From: Brasilonema sp. CT11
GTDB taxonomy: Bacteria > Cyanobacteriota > Cyanobacteriia > Cyanobacteriales > Nostocaceae
Assembly (NCBI RefSeq): GCF_017982655.1
Contig: NZ_JABXYX010000042.1
Span: 1-57,746, forward strand
Direction: 5' to 3'
Length of the DNA: 57,746 nucleotides
The notes below the pieces were generated by a model. That model had not been told where the DNA came from and searched no databases. It saw only the letters and a list, made by a program, of their open reading frames with translations. Position numbers and translations under genes: made by a program. This document shows, piece after piece, positions 11,091 through 19,237 of this stretch (position 1 is its first letter; each line of letters begins with the position of its first letter).

Positions 11091-11200
11091 ATGAAGACTG
11101 ATAGCGACCTTCGTAACAACTTGAAGTCCATCAGAACCCGCTTAGGCATGAGTCAGCAAGAATTGGCTAGCTTAGCAGGTGTGACCCGTCAAGCAATTAG
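11091..11200 (+). pseudogene. 5' remnant of a second vnfR-like gene
   Basis: The first 36 codons encode an XRE helix-turn-helix start with 28 of 36 residues identical to the intact vnfR-like protein (shared core NNLKSIRTRLGMSQQ). The 5' leader is also similar (GCTTTTTGT and an AGAGATA box before the ATG). Homology stops at about 11199, where an ISAzo13-like end begins, and the reading frame runs out in IS sequence at 11261. The whole PBP-like domain is lost. This is the relic of a tandem duplication, comparable to the paired VnfR1/VnfR2 of Anabaena. Confidence 0.8.
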
Positions 11201-11659
11201 GAACTGCGCAGAAATAACTTACCCATTCTCTGAAGAGGAAGAGAGAGTAATACTATTTTGAGGTATAATCCGATAGTTCCAGTCTCCATGAAATTCAGAC
11301 CTTTCTAAGCAGACGCTTGAAAGTTCTTTGTCACTTACCTTAATGCCCTTTTGGTACTGGTTTTCGTCAAGAGTAGCTTGAATTTTCAGTCCTTTTTTGG
11401 TAGTAGTGTTACCAATGAGGTTAATCACTACTTCTTTACTTGTAAGCGGTCTGCCTCGCCAATTTTCAGTAATATGACAGAACATACGATGTTCTATCTT
11501 ATTCCACTTACTTGTACCAGGTGGGAAGTGTGCAACCTGAATTGTCAATCCAAATTCGTTGGCAAGTTCCTGAAGTTGGGTCTTCCATAACCGCAGTCGA
11601 TACCCGTTGCTACCACCACAGTCTGCTGTAATCAACAGTTGTGTTGCACCTTCATACAA
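11200..11659 (-). mobile_element. ISAzo13-like transposase, C-terminal fragment
   Basis: The 146-codon frame (11219-11659) reads like the C-terminal half of an ISAzo13-family DDE transposase: LLITADCGGSNGYRLRLWK, HFPPGTSKWNKIEHRMFCHI and NWRGRPLTSKEVVINLI. The N-terminal half and the other IS end are absent. The right edge next to the vnfR remnant (GGAACTGCGCAGAAATAA) is probably the IS terminal repeat, so the insertion disrupted the second regulator and a later deletion removed the rest of both. Confidence 0.8.
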
Positions 11660-11666
11660 ATGGGCA

Positions 11667-11716
11667 TTGAGTTAGGTCGAGGGGGAGTATTATCTCCCCC
11701 TCGACCTAACTCAATA
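11667..11716. repeat. Perfect 22-bp palindrome
   Basis: Arms 11667-11688 and 11695-11716, beginning ATTGAGTTAGGTCGAGGG, around TATTAT. It sits exactly at the break of the ISAzo13-like fragment. It may be a terminator-like structure or a palindrome-associated deletion endpoint. Confidence 0.75.
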
Positions 11717-11717
11717 C

Positions 11718-11978
11718 CTAAAGGCTGCCATTACTGTACTCACTCCAGTCTGGATGCTTAAGGTATGCTTGAGTAGCACTGACAATTGGTGCGCATGTTG
11801 CCGTCATCTCGTAGTTTTTGCTTGTAAACAGCGGTGGTTTTGTGAAAGGAAGGTTTTTCGGTTTCCTAAGACGCTTGTAAGTTTTTGCTGTTTGCGATAT
11901 TTCTAAGCCGGAAATTACCTGTTGATAGACTGGTGATTGCGGGTTAGCATACTCTATTCTATTCTGTTTGACCGACAT
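11718..11978 (-). CDS. Hypothetical protein, possibly truncated
   Basis: 86 residues, not recognised. It is translationally coupled to the preceding gene by a TGATG overlap, which supports it being real. The stop lies 2 bp from the palindrome at 11667-11716, so the C-terminus may have been cut by that rearrangement. Part of a minus-strand group below the ParB-like gene. Confidence 0.5.
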   Translation of the reverse strand: MSVKQNRIEYANPQSPVYQQVISGLEISQTAKTYKRLRKPKNLPFTKPPLFTSKNYEMTATCAPIVSATQAYLKHPDWSEYSNGSL

Positions 11979-12274
11979 CAGGGTTGCTCTCCTCCATGAC
12001 GCGGAATATGCGACTTAGTGTTGTGGTGAAGGGTGAATGTCGGGATAATTTTTAGGGCATTATCTGAAGCATTGAGCCAGACTGCTATTAATGCCAACGG
12101 TTGTAAATTGTTTGAGTTGTATTTAGGAATTCCTGGTTGTTTGCTCATAGACGAAGCCAAAATAATGTGATTTGTCAAAGAAAAAGCAGACACCGAAGTT
12201 TGTGCCGTCACATGGCGGTAATTACCAAGTTTGTGTAACACTAATCGAATACCTGATTCTTCTATAAGCTGCAC
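11978..12274 (-). CDS. Hypothetical protein
   Basis: 98-codon reading frame starting at GTG, not recognised. It shares a TGATG junction with the next gene. Its start overlaps another short frame and lies in GC-rich repeat sequence, so its N-terminus may have been replaced or frameshifted by a repeat insertion. Confidence 0.45.
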   Translation of the reverse strand: MQLIEESGIRLVLHKLGNYRHVTAQTSVSAFSLTNHIILASSMSKQPGIPKYNSNNLQPLALIAVWLNASDNALKIIPTFTLHHNTKSHIPRHGGEQP

Positions 12275-12477
12275 TCTGCACGTCTAGGGAAGCGCCTAAG
12301 CTTACCTACGGGTACCGAAACCGTTACTCTACGAGAAGCTAGCTTTCGGGTATTTAAGGATCTACGGCAACAATTTCTGGTTTGCACTACAGCAAGCGAA
12401 GACGTGCTTGTGATGCTCTTCTGGAGTCGCCATGCATGGCGATCGCCTTTCTCAAGCAATAGTTCTTTCGTCAGCAT
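12262..12477 (-). other. Possible 5' half of a repeat-disrupted gene
   Basis: 71-codon frame starting MLTKELLLEKG, 10 nt after the ParB-like gene. From about residue 40 the translation derives from GC-rich repeat DNA (Arg-rich, no fold signal). It may be the true N-terminus of the following gene, separated by an out-of-frame repeat insertion. Low certainty. Confidence 0.3.
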
Positions 12478-12487
12478 TTACCTCTTC

Positions 12488-13477
12488 TCAGGCAACTTCT
12501 GACACTGAAATATCGATAAAATCCTGATGAATCTGCGTATTTTTAGATGCATTCCTTTTGGAAACCGCCTCTTGCAAAAGCTTTGCCGCCCAGTCTACTG
12601 CAACCAAACCAGACTCTTTGGCAGCGTCTTGTATCAATGGTTGTAAGTATGCAGGCAGTTGTAGAGTTAAGGTAAAGGTTTCTTGTAATGGTGGCCGAGC
12701 CTTTTTGATTTCATCTGACTCTTCCCCTCGATAAGTCCAGAATTCGCAGCTTTGCCCCCGTTGATTACCGTCCTTTTCGATAAAGCTTAATTTCCCCAAC
12801 TGGTAGCAATAAAAGCTTTGGGGATCATCAACAAACTCTCGGCTGCAATGAGTGCAGTTCCAGCAGCTGCGGGCAACTGACTGTATAGAGTTGTTAGTTG
12901 ATTGTTGTTTGTCAGGAGTTTTCTTCTTCCTGAATTTGGTTGCTACACTCCCTTGCTGATACTCTTTAGCAACTTGGGTAATGTGAACAGCTGTGACTTT
13001 GCCACTTGGAGCTGTAGAAACCGCTTTCGCCCATGCTTCTCGTTGTTGTTCGGGAGGGAGTGCAACCAGAGGACGAGCTTGGCGCTCATTGGCCGGAAGA
13101 ATTTGTGCGCCATGGCGCACATTTTCATAAACCGAGGCTGCCGAAATCAACTGATAAGCCGAACGCCGAGACATCTCCCAGCGAGTCATACAATATTCCT
13201 CAAAAGTACTGTAGTATTCTCGATACAGACGTTTATCTCGAATCTCTCTTAGGGCTTGTCCTATCTGCCAAAAAGCTTTTAAACAACGTTCAACTGTGGC
13301 TTCCAACCTCCTTAGTTCTTGTGCCTCAGCCTCGCTGAGCGTATTTTCTATACTCGACAGGTTTTGACCATTAGCCTTGTTTTGCTTACAGTCTCTATTT
13401 AACTCTACTTGCTCAATATCGTGAGTGAGAGTAGGGTTAAGTGTATCTAAATCAACAGTAGAGTCAGAGAATGACAT
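12488..13477 (-). CDS. Plasmid DNA-binding protein, ParB-like
   Basis: 329-residue protein of a type common on cyanobacterial plasmids. Residues about 55-175 carry a predicted helix-turn-helix region (YSTFEEYCMTRWEMSRRSAYQLISAA) followed by a charged helix; this arrangement is seen in plasmid replication and partition adaptors. Residues 208-250 contain a Cys-rich segment with CWNCTHC and two further Cys (FYCYQL, SCEFW) that may bind zinc. The last 60 residues include a helix like that of RHH or VapB domains. First gene of the minus-strand group; near-palindromic repeats lie about 100 bp upstream. Partition or replication control is inferred. Confidence 0.6.
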   Translation of the reverse strand: MSFSDSTVDLDTLNPTLTHDIEQVELNRDCKQNKANGQNLSSIENTLSEAEAQELRRLEATVERCLKAFWQIGQALREIRDKRLYREYYSTFEEYCMTRWEMSRRSAYQLISAASVYENVRHGAQILPANERQARPLVALPPEQQREAWAKAVSTAPSGKVTAVHITQVAKEYQQGSVATKFRKKKTPDKQQSTNNSIQSVARSCWNCTHCSREFVDDPQSFYCYQLGKLSFIEKDGNQRGQSCEFWTYRGEESDEIKKARPPLQETFTLTLQLPAYLQPLIQDAAKESGLVAVDWAAKLLQEAVSKRNASKNTQIHQDFIDISVSEVA

Positions 13478-13578
13478 TGATATGTTTTCTCCCTAGACAA
13501 GGTTAAAAGTCTTTTGTCCTATGAAAGTTACCTAAATGTTCCATGCTTGACTGATGCTTTTGTACACACCAACAAGAT

Positions 13579-13614
13579 TTGCACCATGCAATATTAAGCC
13601 TTGCACAATGCAAT
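13579..13614. promoter_or_regulatory. Paired near-palindromic TTGCAC-ATGCAAT sites
   Basis: TTGCACCATGCAAT (13579-13592) and TTGCACAATGCAAT (13601-13614), spaced 22 bp start to start, upstream of the ParB-like gene. They could be operators or a small parS/iteron set. The rest of the 13478-13828 gap shows no gene. Confidence 0.45.
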
Positions 13615-13828
13615 GCCGATGACATCAATGCTTAAAATTTCTTAATTATTTAATTTCGTTACTTAAATAACATAAAATTATAGATATATATAGTAAAACA
13701 TCTTGTGAAAAGTTCCTAAAACCCTTGTAAATGTAAGAGTTTTGGTTATAAAGTAGTACCATATGGCCAATTATTAAACTCCACAACGTCAGACCCTAAC
13801 CGGATCTTTTGGCGAAGGTTAAGACACA

Positions 13829-14314
13829 ATGGAATTAAAGACTAAAGTAGTTCACCCAAATATGACCCGTAAAGTAACTTTGATGAATGATGATTCTGGG
13901 TCTTCTACCATCCAGAAACGCCAAGAGCGGCTGATTCATTTGATTGAGCAGCTACTAAAAGACGGTTGGACTCGAACTACTTTATCCGAAGTTATTGGTG
14001 TAGATTTCTCAACTGTGTATCGGTGGTTGAAGGGTAAAACTATTCCCGAAATTGACTCCAAAAACTTTCAGCAATTGGCACAGCTAAGTGGTGGCGACAG
14101 CAAAACGCTGCAACTTTATTTGGATGGGGAAATTTCTCTATCAGCATACCGTGAAGGTTTGGAGAGAACACTAGTGGAGAAAGTAAAAATCAGCAAAACC
14201 TTGACTTCTGAGATGATTAAAAAAGAGGTTTTGGCAAAGATTTATTCACTTGATCCGTTAGATATTGCGGAGGTAATTTCTGTAAGTGTAGCGTTTTTAG
14301 CTAAGCGAGCGTGA
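13829..14314 (+). CDS. Helix-turn-helix DNA-binding protein
   Basis: 161 residues. Residues about 35-65 form a clear HTH (LLKDGWTRTTLSEVIGVDFSTVYRWLKGKTIPE), a Cro/XRE-type reading helix with a YRW motif. Residues 70-160 are helical and unassigned (LAQLSGGDSKTLQLYLDGEIS). Start taken at MELKTK, although Met12 or Met19 are possible because no strong RBS is seen. It is divergent from the ParB-like gene across a 350-bp region with repeated operator-like sites. Likely a plasmid copy, partition or transfer regulator. Confidence 0.65.
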   Translation: MELKTKVVHPNMTRKVTLMNDDSGSSTIQKRQERLIHLIEQLLKDGWTRTTLSEVIGVDFSTVYRWLKGKTIPEIDSKNFQQLAQLSGGDSKTLQLYLDGEISLSAYREGLERTLVEKVKISKTLTSEMIKKEVLAKIYSLDPLDIAEVISVSVAFLAKRA

Positions 14315-14392
14315 GCTAATAATAGTTACATTTATTAGATAAATAAATTTTCAAAGCATATAAGAATTGTTTTGTTAAAAACTATTGTATAT

Positions 14393-14425
14393 TTTTAATC
14401 TCACTTAAATTTAGTGAGATTAAAA
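14393..14425. terminator. Bidirectional terminator-like palindrome
   Basis: 13-bp arms TTTTAATCTCACT / AGTGAGATTAAAA around TAAATTT, 79 bp after the HTH gene. T-runs stand on both sides, so it may end transcription in both directions. Confidence 0.6.
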
Positions 14426-14426
14426 T

Positions 14427-14634
14427 TTGGAATATAAATTTCATATCTTGATAAAAACTTAATGCAGGACAGCGTAAATGAAAGTTTCCTTGGTATTTCT
14501 GACAGCATTCCCAAATGTAAAAATTTGAAAGCTTCAAAATGTCTCATATCCTCAAATAATTGAGAATAGTGCTGGCAATAATTATCTATAAAAGTGACTA
14601 TGTTAACCGCCGTTCTGCGTGCCGTAACCATCAT
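14427..14634 (-). pseudogene. IS701-like transposase N-terminal remnant
   Basis: The minus-strand frame begins with the segment IDNYCQHYSQLFEDMRHFEAFKFLHLGMLSEIPRK, typical of the N-terminus of IS701/IS4-type transposases, after which similarity is lost. It is not a functional gene. Confidence 0.5.
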
Positions 14635-14796
14635 AATTACTTACTGTTTCCGGTTTCATTTCTGAATATACTCTCCCGGTAATAATAAAAGAGGGATCAA
14701 AAGTGGTATGCCGAATTATCTGATTTGCAATCTTCAGACATGAGGCGAGTAGAAACTTTTGCCGTTGTCAATTTATGACGTTTCGGCACTTAGTAG

Positions 14797-14904
14797 TTAA
14801 TTAACTAACTCTATTGCCTCAACTGTCATTTCCTCGAACATATTTGCTTTTACGCGGTTAAGGTTAACAAACTTTAGCTTGATCGTCTTGGCTACTTTCA
14901 TCAT
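14797..14904 (-). pseudogene. TnpB N-terminal remnant (IS200/IS605 type)
   Basis: 36 codons beginning MMKVAKTIKLKFVNLNRVKA, ending at a TAA. This resembles the start of IS605-family TnpB proteins. No further TnpB sequence or TnpA is present. The following 14905-15332 is AT-rich and shows no gene. Confidence 0.45.
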
Positions 14905-15332
14905 ACTTACTCACATACGAGTGCTAATTATTTCACTTAATTTTTGATGATCCAAACTATTTTGGCTTTTGGCGTAAACTATTGGTTTAGCTTCTTTATC
15001 TTACTTTAGTTTGATATCAGATTTATGTATGACATAACTTGTAAATAAATTTTTATATACATTATTTTTATAATATACACGTAAAAATTTAGAGTAATTT
15101 TCATATAAACAAAGCTTGCCAACTATATATTTTCAATTTTTGTTAGTTATTTTTATTACATTAATGATTGGAAGTCATAAAAATTCTCTTTTTGAAGTTA
15201 ATTAAATATTTATAATCATTCTTTAGTCAGAAACGAGTTTTTTTCTTGCTCTTGAGGGATAGTCGCTTTTTTAATATGTTTGCTATCAAGTAGTAATTGA
15301 GATGTAAATTTTGAAAAGTAGGTGATTGAGGC

Positions 15333-15794
15333 ATGAAAATCAGGAGCTTTTTACACAGAAAATTTGGAGTTTCTGATTTGCGGTATTTTCGTGATCAACT
15401 CCGTCAGCAAAAGCTTATAACTGGCATAGATCCCTTAATGATTGGAGCAACAGCCGCAATGTTGCTGGATATAAGATTAAATGGCAGTTTAGTGAATTTT
15501 GCAACTTTTGGTTTTAGTGTTTTAGGTTTTAGTGCGTTTCTATGGCGTTTTGAATTAGACCTGGTATTCAAGTGGATTTCAAGGTTTAATCGTCGCTATA
15601 AATTTGCGTTTATTTGCTTTAGTCGGAAGTTTTTTCATAATCGATGCCCTCTCACAACCTGCTTCTGCTCAGTTTTTCAAAAATGCGGAAACATGGATGA
15701 CTTCGCAATTTTCAGGTACTGGGGAGGCGATTACTTTAGTATTCAACGTGTTGCGGGGATTGTTTTTGCTTTACTTAGGGATTTCTTTGGTTAA
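15333..15794 (+). CDS. Small membrane protein at the head of the transfer operon
   Basis: N-terminal half reads as a plausible protein: a basic helix (FRDQLRQQKLITGIDP), two hydrophobic segments at about 35-50 and 58-75, then a basic stretch FNRRYKF. The C-terminal third overlaps the pilin-like gene in another frame and is unconvincing, so the true protein may end through a frameshift. Not recognised; its position before VirB2-like suggests a transfer-operon role. Confidence 0.45.
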   Translation: MKIRSFLHRKFGVSDLRYFRDQLRQQKLITGIDPLMIGATAAMLLDIRLNGSLVNFATFGFSVLGFSAFLWRFELDLVFKWISRFNRRYKFAFICFSRKFFHNRCPLTTCFCSVFQKCGNMDDFAIFRYWGGDYFSIQRVAGIVFALLRDFFG

Positions 15795-15921
15795 AGTCAT
15801 CCAAGCAGCTCGTCAGGATGAAGATTGGCAGAATTTAGCTCGGACACCAATGATTATTTTGATTGCAATGACGATGGGCGATGTTCTAGCAAACTTGATT
15901 ATTGGGGGAACTGGTGGTTAA
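15604..15921 (+). CDS. VirB2/TrbC-like pilin
   Basis: 105 residues with a signal peptide (FALVGSFFIIDALSQPASAQ, cleavage after ASAQ) and two hydrophobic helices (TLVFNVLRGLFLLYLGISLV and MIILIAMTMGDVLANLII), the layout of VirB2/TrbC conjugative pilins. A TTG start at 15604 is the best in-frame option. It overlaps the previous gene by 191 nt in a different frame. Position just before VirB3- and VirB4-like genes agrees with the role. Confidence 0.65.
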   Translation: MRLFALVGSFFIIDALSQPASAQFFKNAETWMTSQFSGTGEAITLVFNVLRGLFLLYLGISLVKVIQAARQDEDWQNLARTPMIILIAMTMGDVLANLIIGGTGG

Positions 15922-16007
15922 GGATTTTTCACGAACCACAGTGTCTTACTCCCTTTCTACTTAAAGATTACGCATTATGGTAGCAGTTCTTGAGCTTTGG
16001 AAGTAAG

Positions 16008-16112
16008 GGAGGCAGTGCGTTGCAGTCTTGTCTTCAACTTTCTTTGATCTCAGGATTAAACACCTTGACCTTTTGCCAGAGGAGGCAGTGCGTTGCAGTC
16101 TTGTCTTCAACT
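16008..16112 (+). repeat. 32-bp direct repeat in the transfer operon
   Basis: Identical copies at 16008-16039 and 16081-16112, each beginning GGAGGCAGTGCGTTGCAG. They lie in the 230-bp spacer between the VirB2- and VirB3-like genes and contain a GGAGG that could mimic an RBS. Confidence 0.8.
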
Positions 16113-16154
16113 CTCATCATCAACCACCATGACTGAACTTCAATCAAAATTACT

Positions 16155-16472
16155 ATGTCACGCTCACGCCCCGTCAATAGCACTCTAGGAAAGCAACCCA
16201 ATATTGGACCGTTTCCCGCCGATCAACTTGTACCGTGGGCAATCATTGCAGGGATTTCTTACTACTTGTGTCACGGCTTGTTCCGACTCAATTGGATTTG
16301 GACGGGTGCGATCGCTATCTGGTTAATTTCTACTTGGTGGGTACTAACCGCAAATGGACATTGGCGCATTTTATCCAAGTTTATTATTACCCCCAATTGG
16401 ACACGAGTACGAGTACCTTATCAACGAATTTATACTTCTCCATCTAAATCAAGGAGACGCAAATCCTCATGA
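16155..16472 (+). CDS. VirB3-like inner-membrane protein
   Basis: 105 residues with two adjacent hydrophobic helices (LVPWAIIAGISYYLCHGLF and IWTGAIAIWLISTWWVLTA) followed by a basic tail rich in Ser/Arg. Size and position directly before the VirB4-like ATPase, with a 4-nt overlap, fit VirB3/TraL. Assignment rests on topology and context. Confidence 0.6.
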   Translation: MSRSRPVNSTLGKQPNIGPFPADQLVPWAIIAGISYYLCHGLFRLNWIWTGAIAIWLISTWWVLTANGHWRILSKFIITPNWTRVRVPYQRIYTSPSKSRRRKSS

Positions 16473-19210
16473 GCGCGACTCGCCAACCCAACAAACAAGG
16501 TAAGCGAATAGTTGACAACGGAGAGCGCAAAGTACGGCTTACTCCTCTAGAAGATGCCTTTAGTTTGGTGTCGATGCTGCAAATTAAACTGCAAGGACGT
16601 TTGGTAGGTGCATATGTACTTCGCAAAGGCGTTAATAACTACCTAATTCACTTTGGGTTTGAGTGCCGAGGAATTCATTCAACCTTGCAGAGCGACCAGA
16701 TTGACCCCGTTTTTGATGCTATCGAGTCGGGGCTAAAAGATTTACCACAATTTGAGCGCCTCACCATTCATTTAAGTTCCTTCACTGACGACGCTGTACG
16801 CCAAAAACAGTTGAAAGAACTCATAAAACAATCACCTAACAAAGAATTGCAATATCTTCTGATGGGCGATCGCTTGCGCGTAAAACAATTAACGCTTCAA
16901 GGCATTCGCAAACCCAAACAATTGAGGCTTTACTGCTCCTACACGCTAGAGCCGGAAACTCAGGGTACAACCGACGCAATAGAAAAGCTCATCACCAAGC
17001 TCGAACGTACTTGGAAGTCTTTTATCGGCGAACTCGACGAAATTCAATTTACCCAGATTGAAAGCCTACTTTACACATCTTTTACTGATGGCTATCAGCT
17101 GTGGGAACAGTTACTCACGAACAAAATGGGCTTGGATATCCGCCCCTTAACGGCTGAGGAACTTTGGGCAATTCTCTGGCAGCGGTTCAATGACACGCCA
17201 CCACGCCCAGTCCCCCAACTGCTGGTTCTAGATGAAGATGGGTTGCGTGAGGAGGTGTACTCAGAAGTTCATCCTACCTCTTTGCTGATGGAGAGCGAGT
17301 CATCAATTCCCGTTGCTGACAGGCGTTGGGTACACATCAAAGGGAAGTACATTGGAGCGCTCACTTTTGCGGATAAGCCTGGTGGTTGGACAGACAAAGA
17401 ACGTCAGTTGCGTTACCTCTGGGAAGTTATCAGCAGAGAGCGGATTTATGACACCGAGATTTACGCACAGTTAACGCGGGCGAACGAGACACTCGTTAAA
17501 ACTAACATGCAGCGCCTTACCAAACAATCGCAAACGGCATCTCAGATTGCAGCGCAGGGGAACTCGATTGATGTCAAGGCAATGCTTAACATTAAGAAAA
17601 GTGTTGCCGCTCAGGAGGAATTGTACGAGGGAGCAGTTCCCATCCACACATCTGTTGTATTTTTGGTGTATCGCTCTACCAGGGAACAACTGGATGAAGC
17701 TTGTCGCTATCTGCAATCTTGTTTTTTGCGTCCTGCCTGGGTAGTGCGGGAGATTGAATACCAGTGGCGGGTGTGGTTACAGACTTTCCCAATTACCTGG
17801 GAACGCCTAATGGCAGTTCCCTATAATCGACGGCTGGTTTACCTCAGTCCTGAAGTACCCGGACTGATGCCCCTAGTACGCACCAAAAGCGGTGACAATA
17901 CGGGTTTTGAACTCATTGCCTCAGAAGGCGGGACACCTACATTTCTCAATCTCTACACCCAGCACAAGAATTTGGGATTATTCGGCACGACTCGGAGTGG
18001 AAAATCGGTAGCAGCAGCGGGGATTCTCACTTATGCACTAGCTCATGGAATGCCCGTTGTGGCAATGGATTATCCGAAACCTGATGGCAGTAGCACGTTT
18101 ACAGACTACACTCAATTTATGGGTAGTGATGGTGCTTACTTCGACATTGGAAAAGAAAGTTCAAATTTATTTGAGCTACCAAATCTTGCACGCTTAGATC
18201 CGAAATTACAGCAAGAACGCTTTGAAGATTACAAAGATTTCTTGCAGACTGCACTATTGGCAATGGTTGTCGGCTCCAAACGTGGGGAGTTGGGACTGCA
18301 AGAAAGGATGATGACCGATACAGTGCGGTCAATCCTGGCATTGGCAATTAAAGCATTTTTCGGTGACGACCAAATACGCGATCGCTACGCCGCAGCTTTC
18401 ACTTGTGGCTTCGGCTCACCAGAATGGCAGAATATGCCTACCCTCACAGACTTCTTGAGCTATTGCTCTTATGAACGACTCAGACTTGAACCACTTACCG
18501 CAGCTACTAAAGCTAGCTTAGAGCAAGTGAAGTTGCGCTTGCGCTTCTGGCTCTCTTCGCGAGTGGGCAAGGCAATTTCCCAACCTTCTACTTTTAACAG
18601 CGATGCCAGGTTACTTATTTTTGCACTGCGTAACCTATCCAATGATGAAGATGCCGCAATCTTGAGTTTGAGTGCGTACAGTGCAGCGCTCCGTCGGGCG
18701 CTAGCTGTCCCAGCAAGTGTATTTTTTATTGATGAAAGTCCAATCCTTTTTGAATACGATTCGATTGCAGCGCTTGTCGGCAGACTATGTGCCAACGGTG
18801 CTAAAGCTGGGATACGAGTCATTTTATCAGCACAAGACCCTGACACCATTGCAGCTTCTCCAAGTGGGGCAAAGATTTTTCAAAACTTAACGACTCGCCT
18901 CATCGGTCGCATTCAACCTTCGGCAGTTGATAGTTTCGTGCAAATTCTCAAGTACCCTAGAGAGATTATCGATTACAATGCGACTGAGAGTTTTTTTCCC
19001 AAAAAGTCAGGTTTCTACTCTCAGTGGCTTCTGGACGACAACGGCATATTCACCTTTTGTCGGTATTATCCCGCCTTTAATTTGTTGGCAGCTGTAGCGA
19101 ATAATCCGGACGAACAAGCACAGCGCACAGCAGCAATGCAGCAACACCGCGATAAGTTTGTTGGCTTAACTGAGTTTTCTAAACAACTTGTTGCCAACGC
19201 AACGAGGTAA
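16469..19210 (+). CDS. VirB4/TraC-like conjugation ATPase
   Basis: 913 residues. ATPase that powers pilus assembly and transfer at the inner membrane. The Walker A motif GTTRSGKS is at about 506-513 and a Walker B-like VFFIDESPILFEY is at about 750; ILSAQDPDTI follows as sensor segment. The N-terminal 450 residues form the family's membrane-proximal domain. The start overlaps the VirB3-like stop (ATGA). Length is normal for the family. Confidence 0.88.
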   Translation: MSATRQPNKQGKRIVDNGERKVRLTPLEDAFSLVSMLQIKLQGRLVGAYVLRKGVNNYLIHFGFECRGIHSTLQSDQIDPVFDAIESGLKDLPQFERLTIHLSSFTDDAVRQKQLKELIKQSPNKELQYLLMGDRLRVKQLTLQGIRKPKQLRLYCSYTLEPETQGTTDAIEKLITKLERTWKSFIGELDEIQFTQIESLLYTSFTDGYQLWEQLLTNKMGLDIRPLTAEELWAILWQRFNDTPPRPVPQLLVLDEDGLREEVYSEVHPTSLLMESESSIPVADRRWVHIKGKYIGALTFADKPGGWTDKERQLRYLWEVISRERIYDTEIYAQLTRANETLVKTNMQRLTKQSQTASQIAAQGNSIDVKAMLNIKKSVAAQEELYEGAVPIHTSVVFLVYRSTREQLDEACRYLQSCFLRPAWVVREIEYQWRVWLQTFPITWERLMAVPYNRRLVYLSPEVPGLMPLVRTKSGDNTGFELIASEGGTPTFLNLYTQHKNLGLFGTTRSGKSVAAAGILTYALAHGMPVVAMDYPKPDGSSTFTDYTQFMGSDGAYFDIGKESSNLFELPNLARLDPKLQQERFEDYKDFLQTALLAMVVGSKRGELGLQERMMTDTVRSILALAIKAFFGDDQIRDRYAAAFTCGFGSPEWQNMPTLTDFLSYCSYERLRLEPLTAATKASLEQVKLRLRFWLSSRVGKAISQPSTFNSDARLLIFALRNLSNDEDAAILSLSAYSAALRRALAVPASVFFIDESPILFEYDSIAALVGRLCANGAKAGIRVILSAQDPDTIAASPSGAKIFQNLTTRLIGRIQPSAVDSFVQILKYPREIIDYNATESFFPKKSGFYSQWLLDDNGIFTFCRYYPAFNLLAAVANNPDEQAQRTAAMQQHRDKFVGLTEFSKQLVANATR

Positions 19211-19237
19211 TTTTTGAACGATGAACAGGACTGATTT

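Noticed and set aside
13829-14314. Phage origin for the HTH protein
   Set aside because: No phage genes are nearby; a plasmid regulator is simpler.
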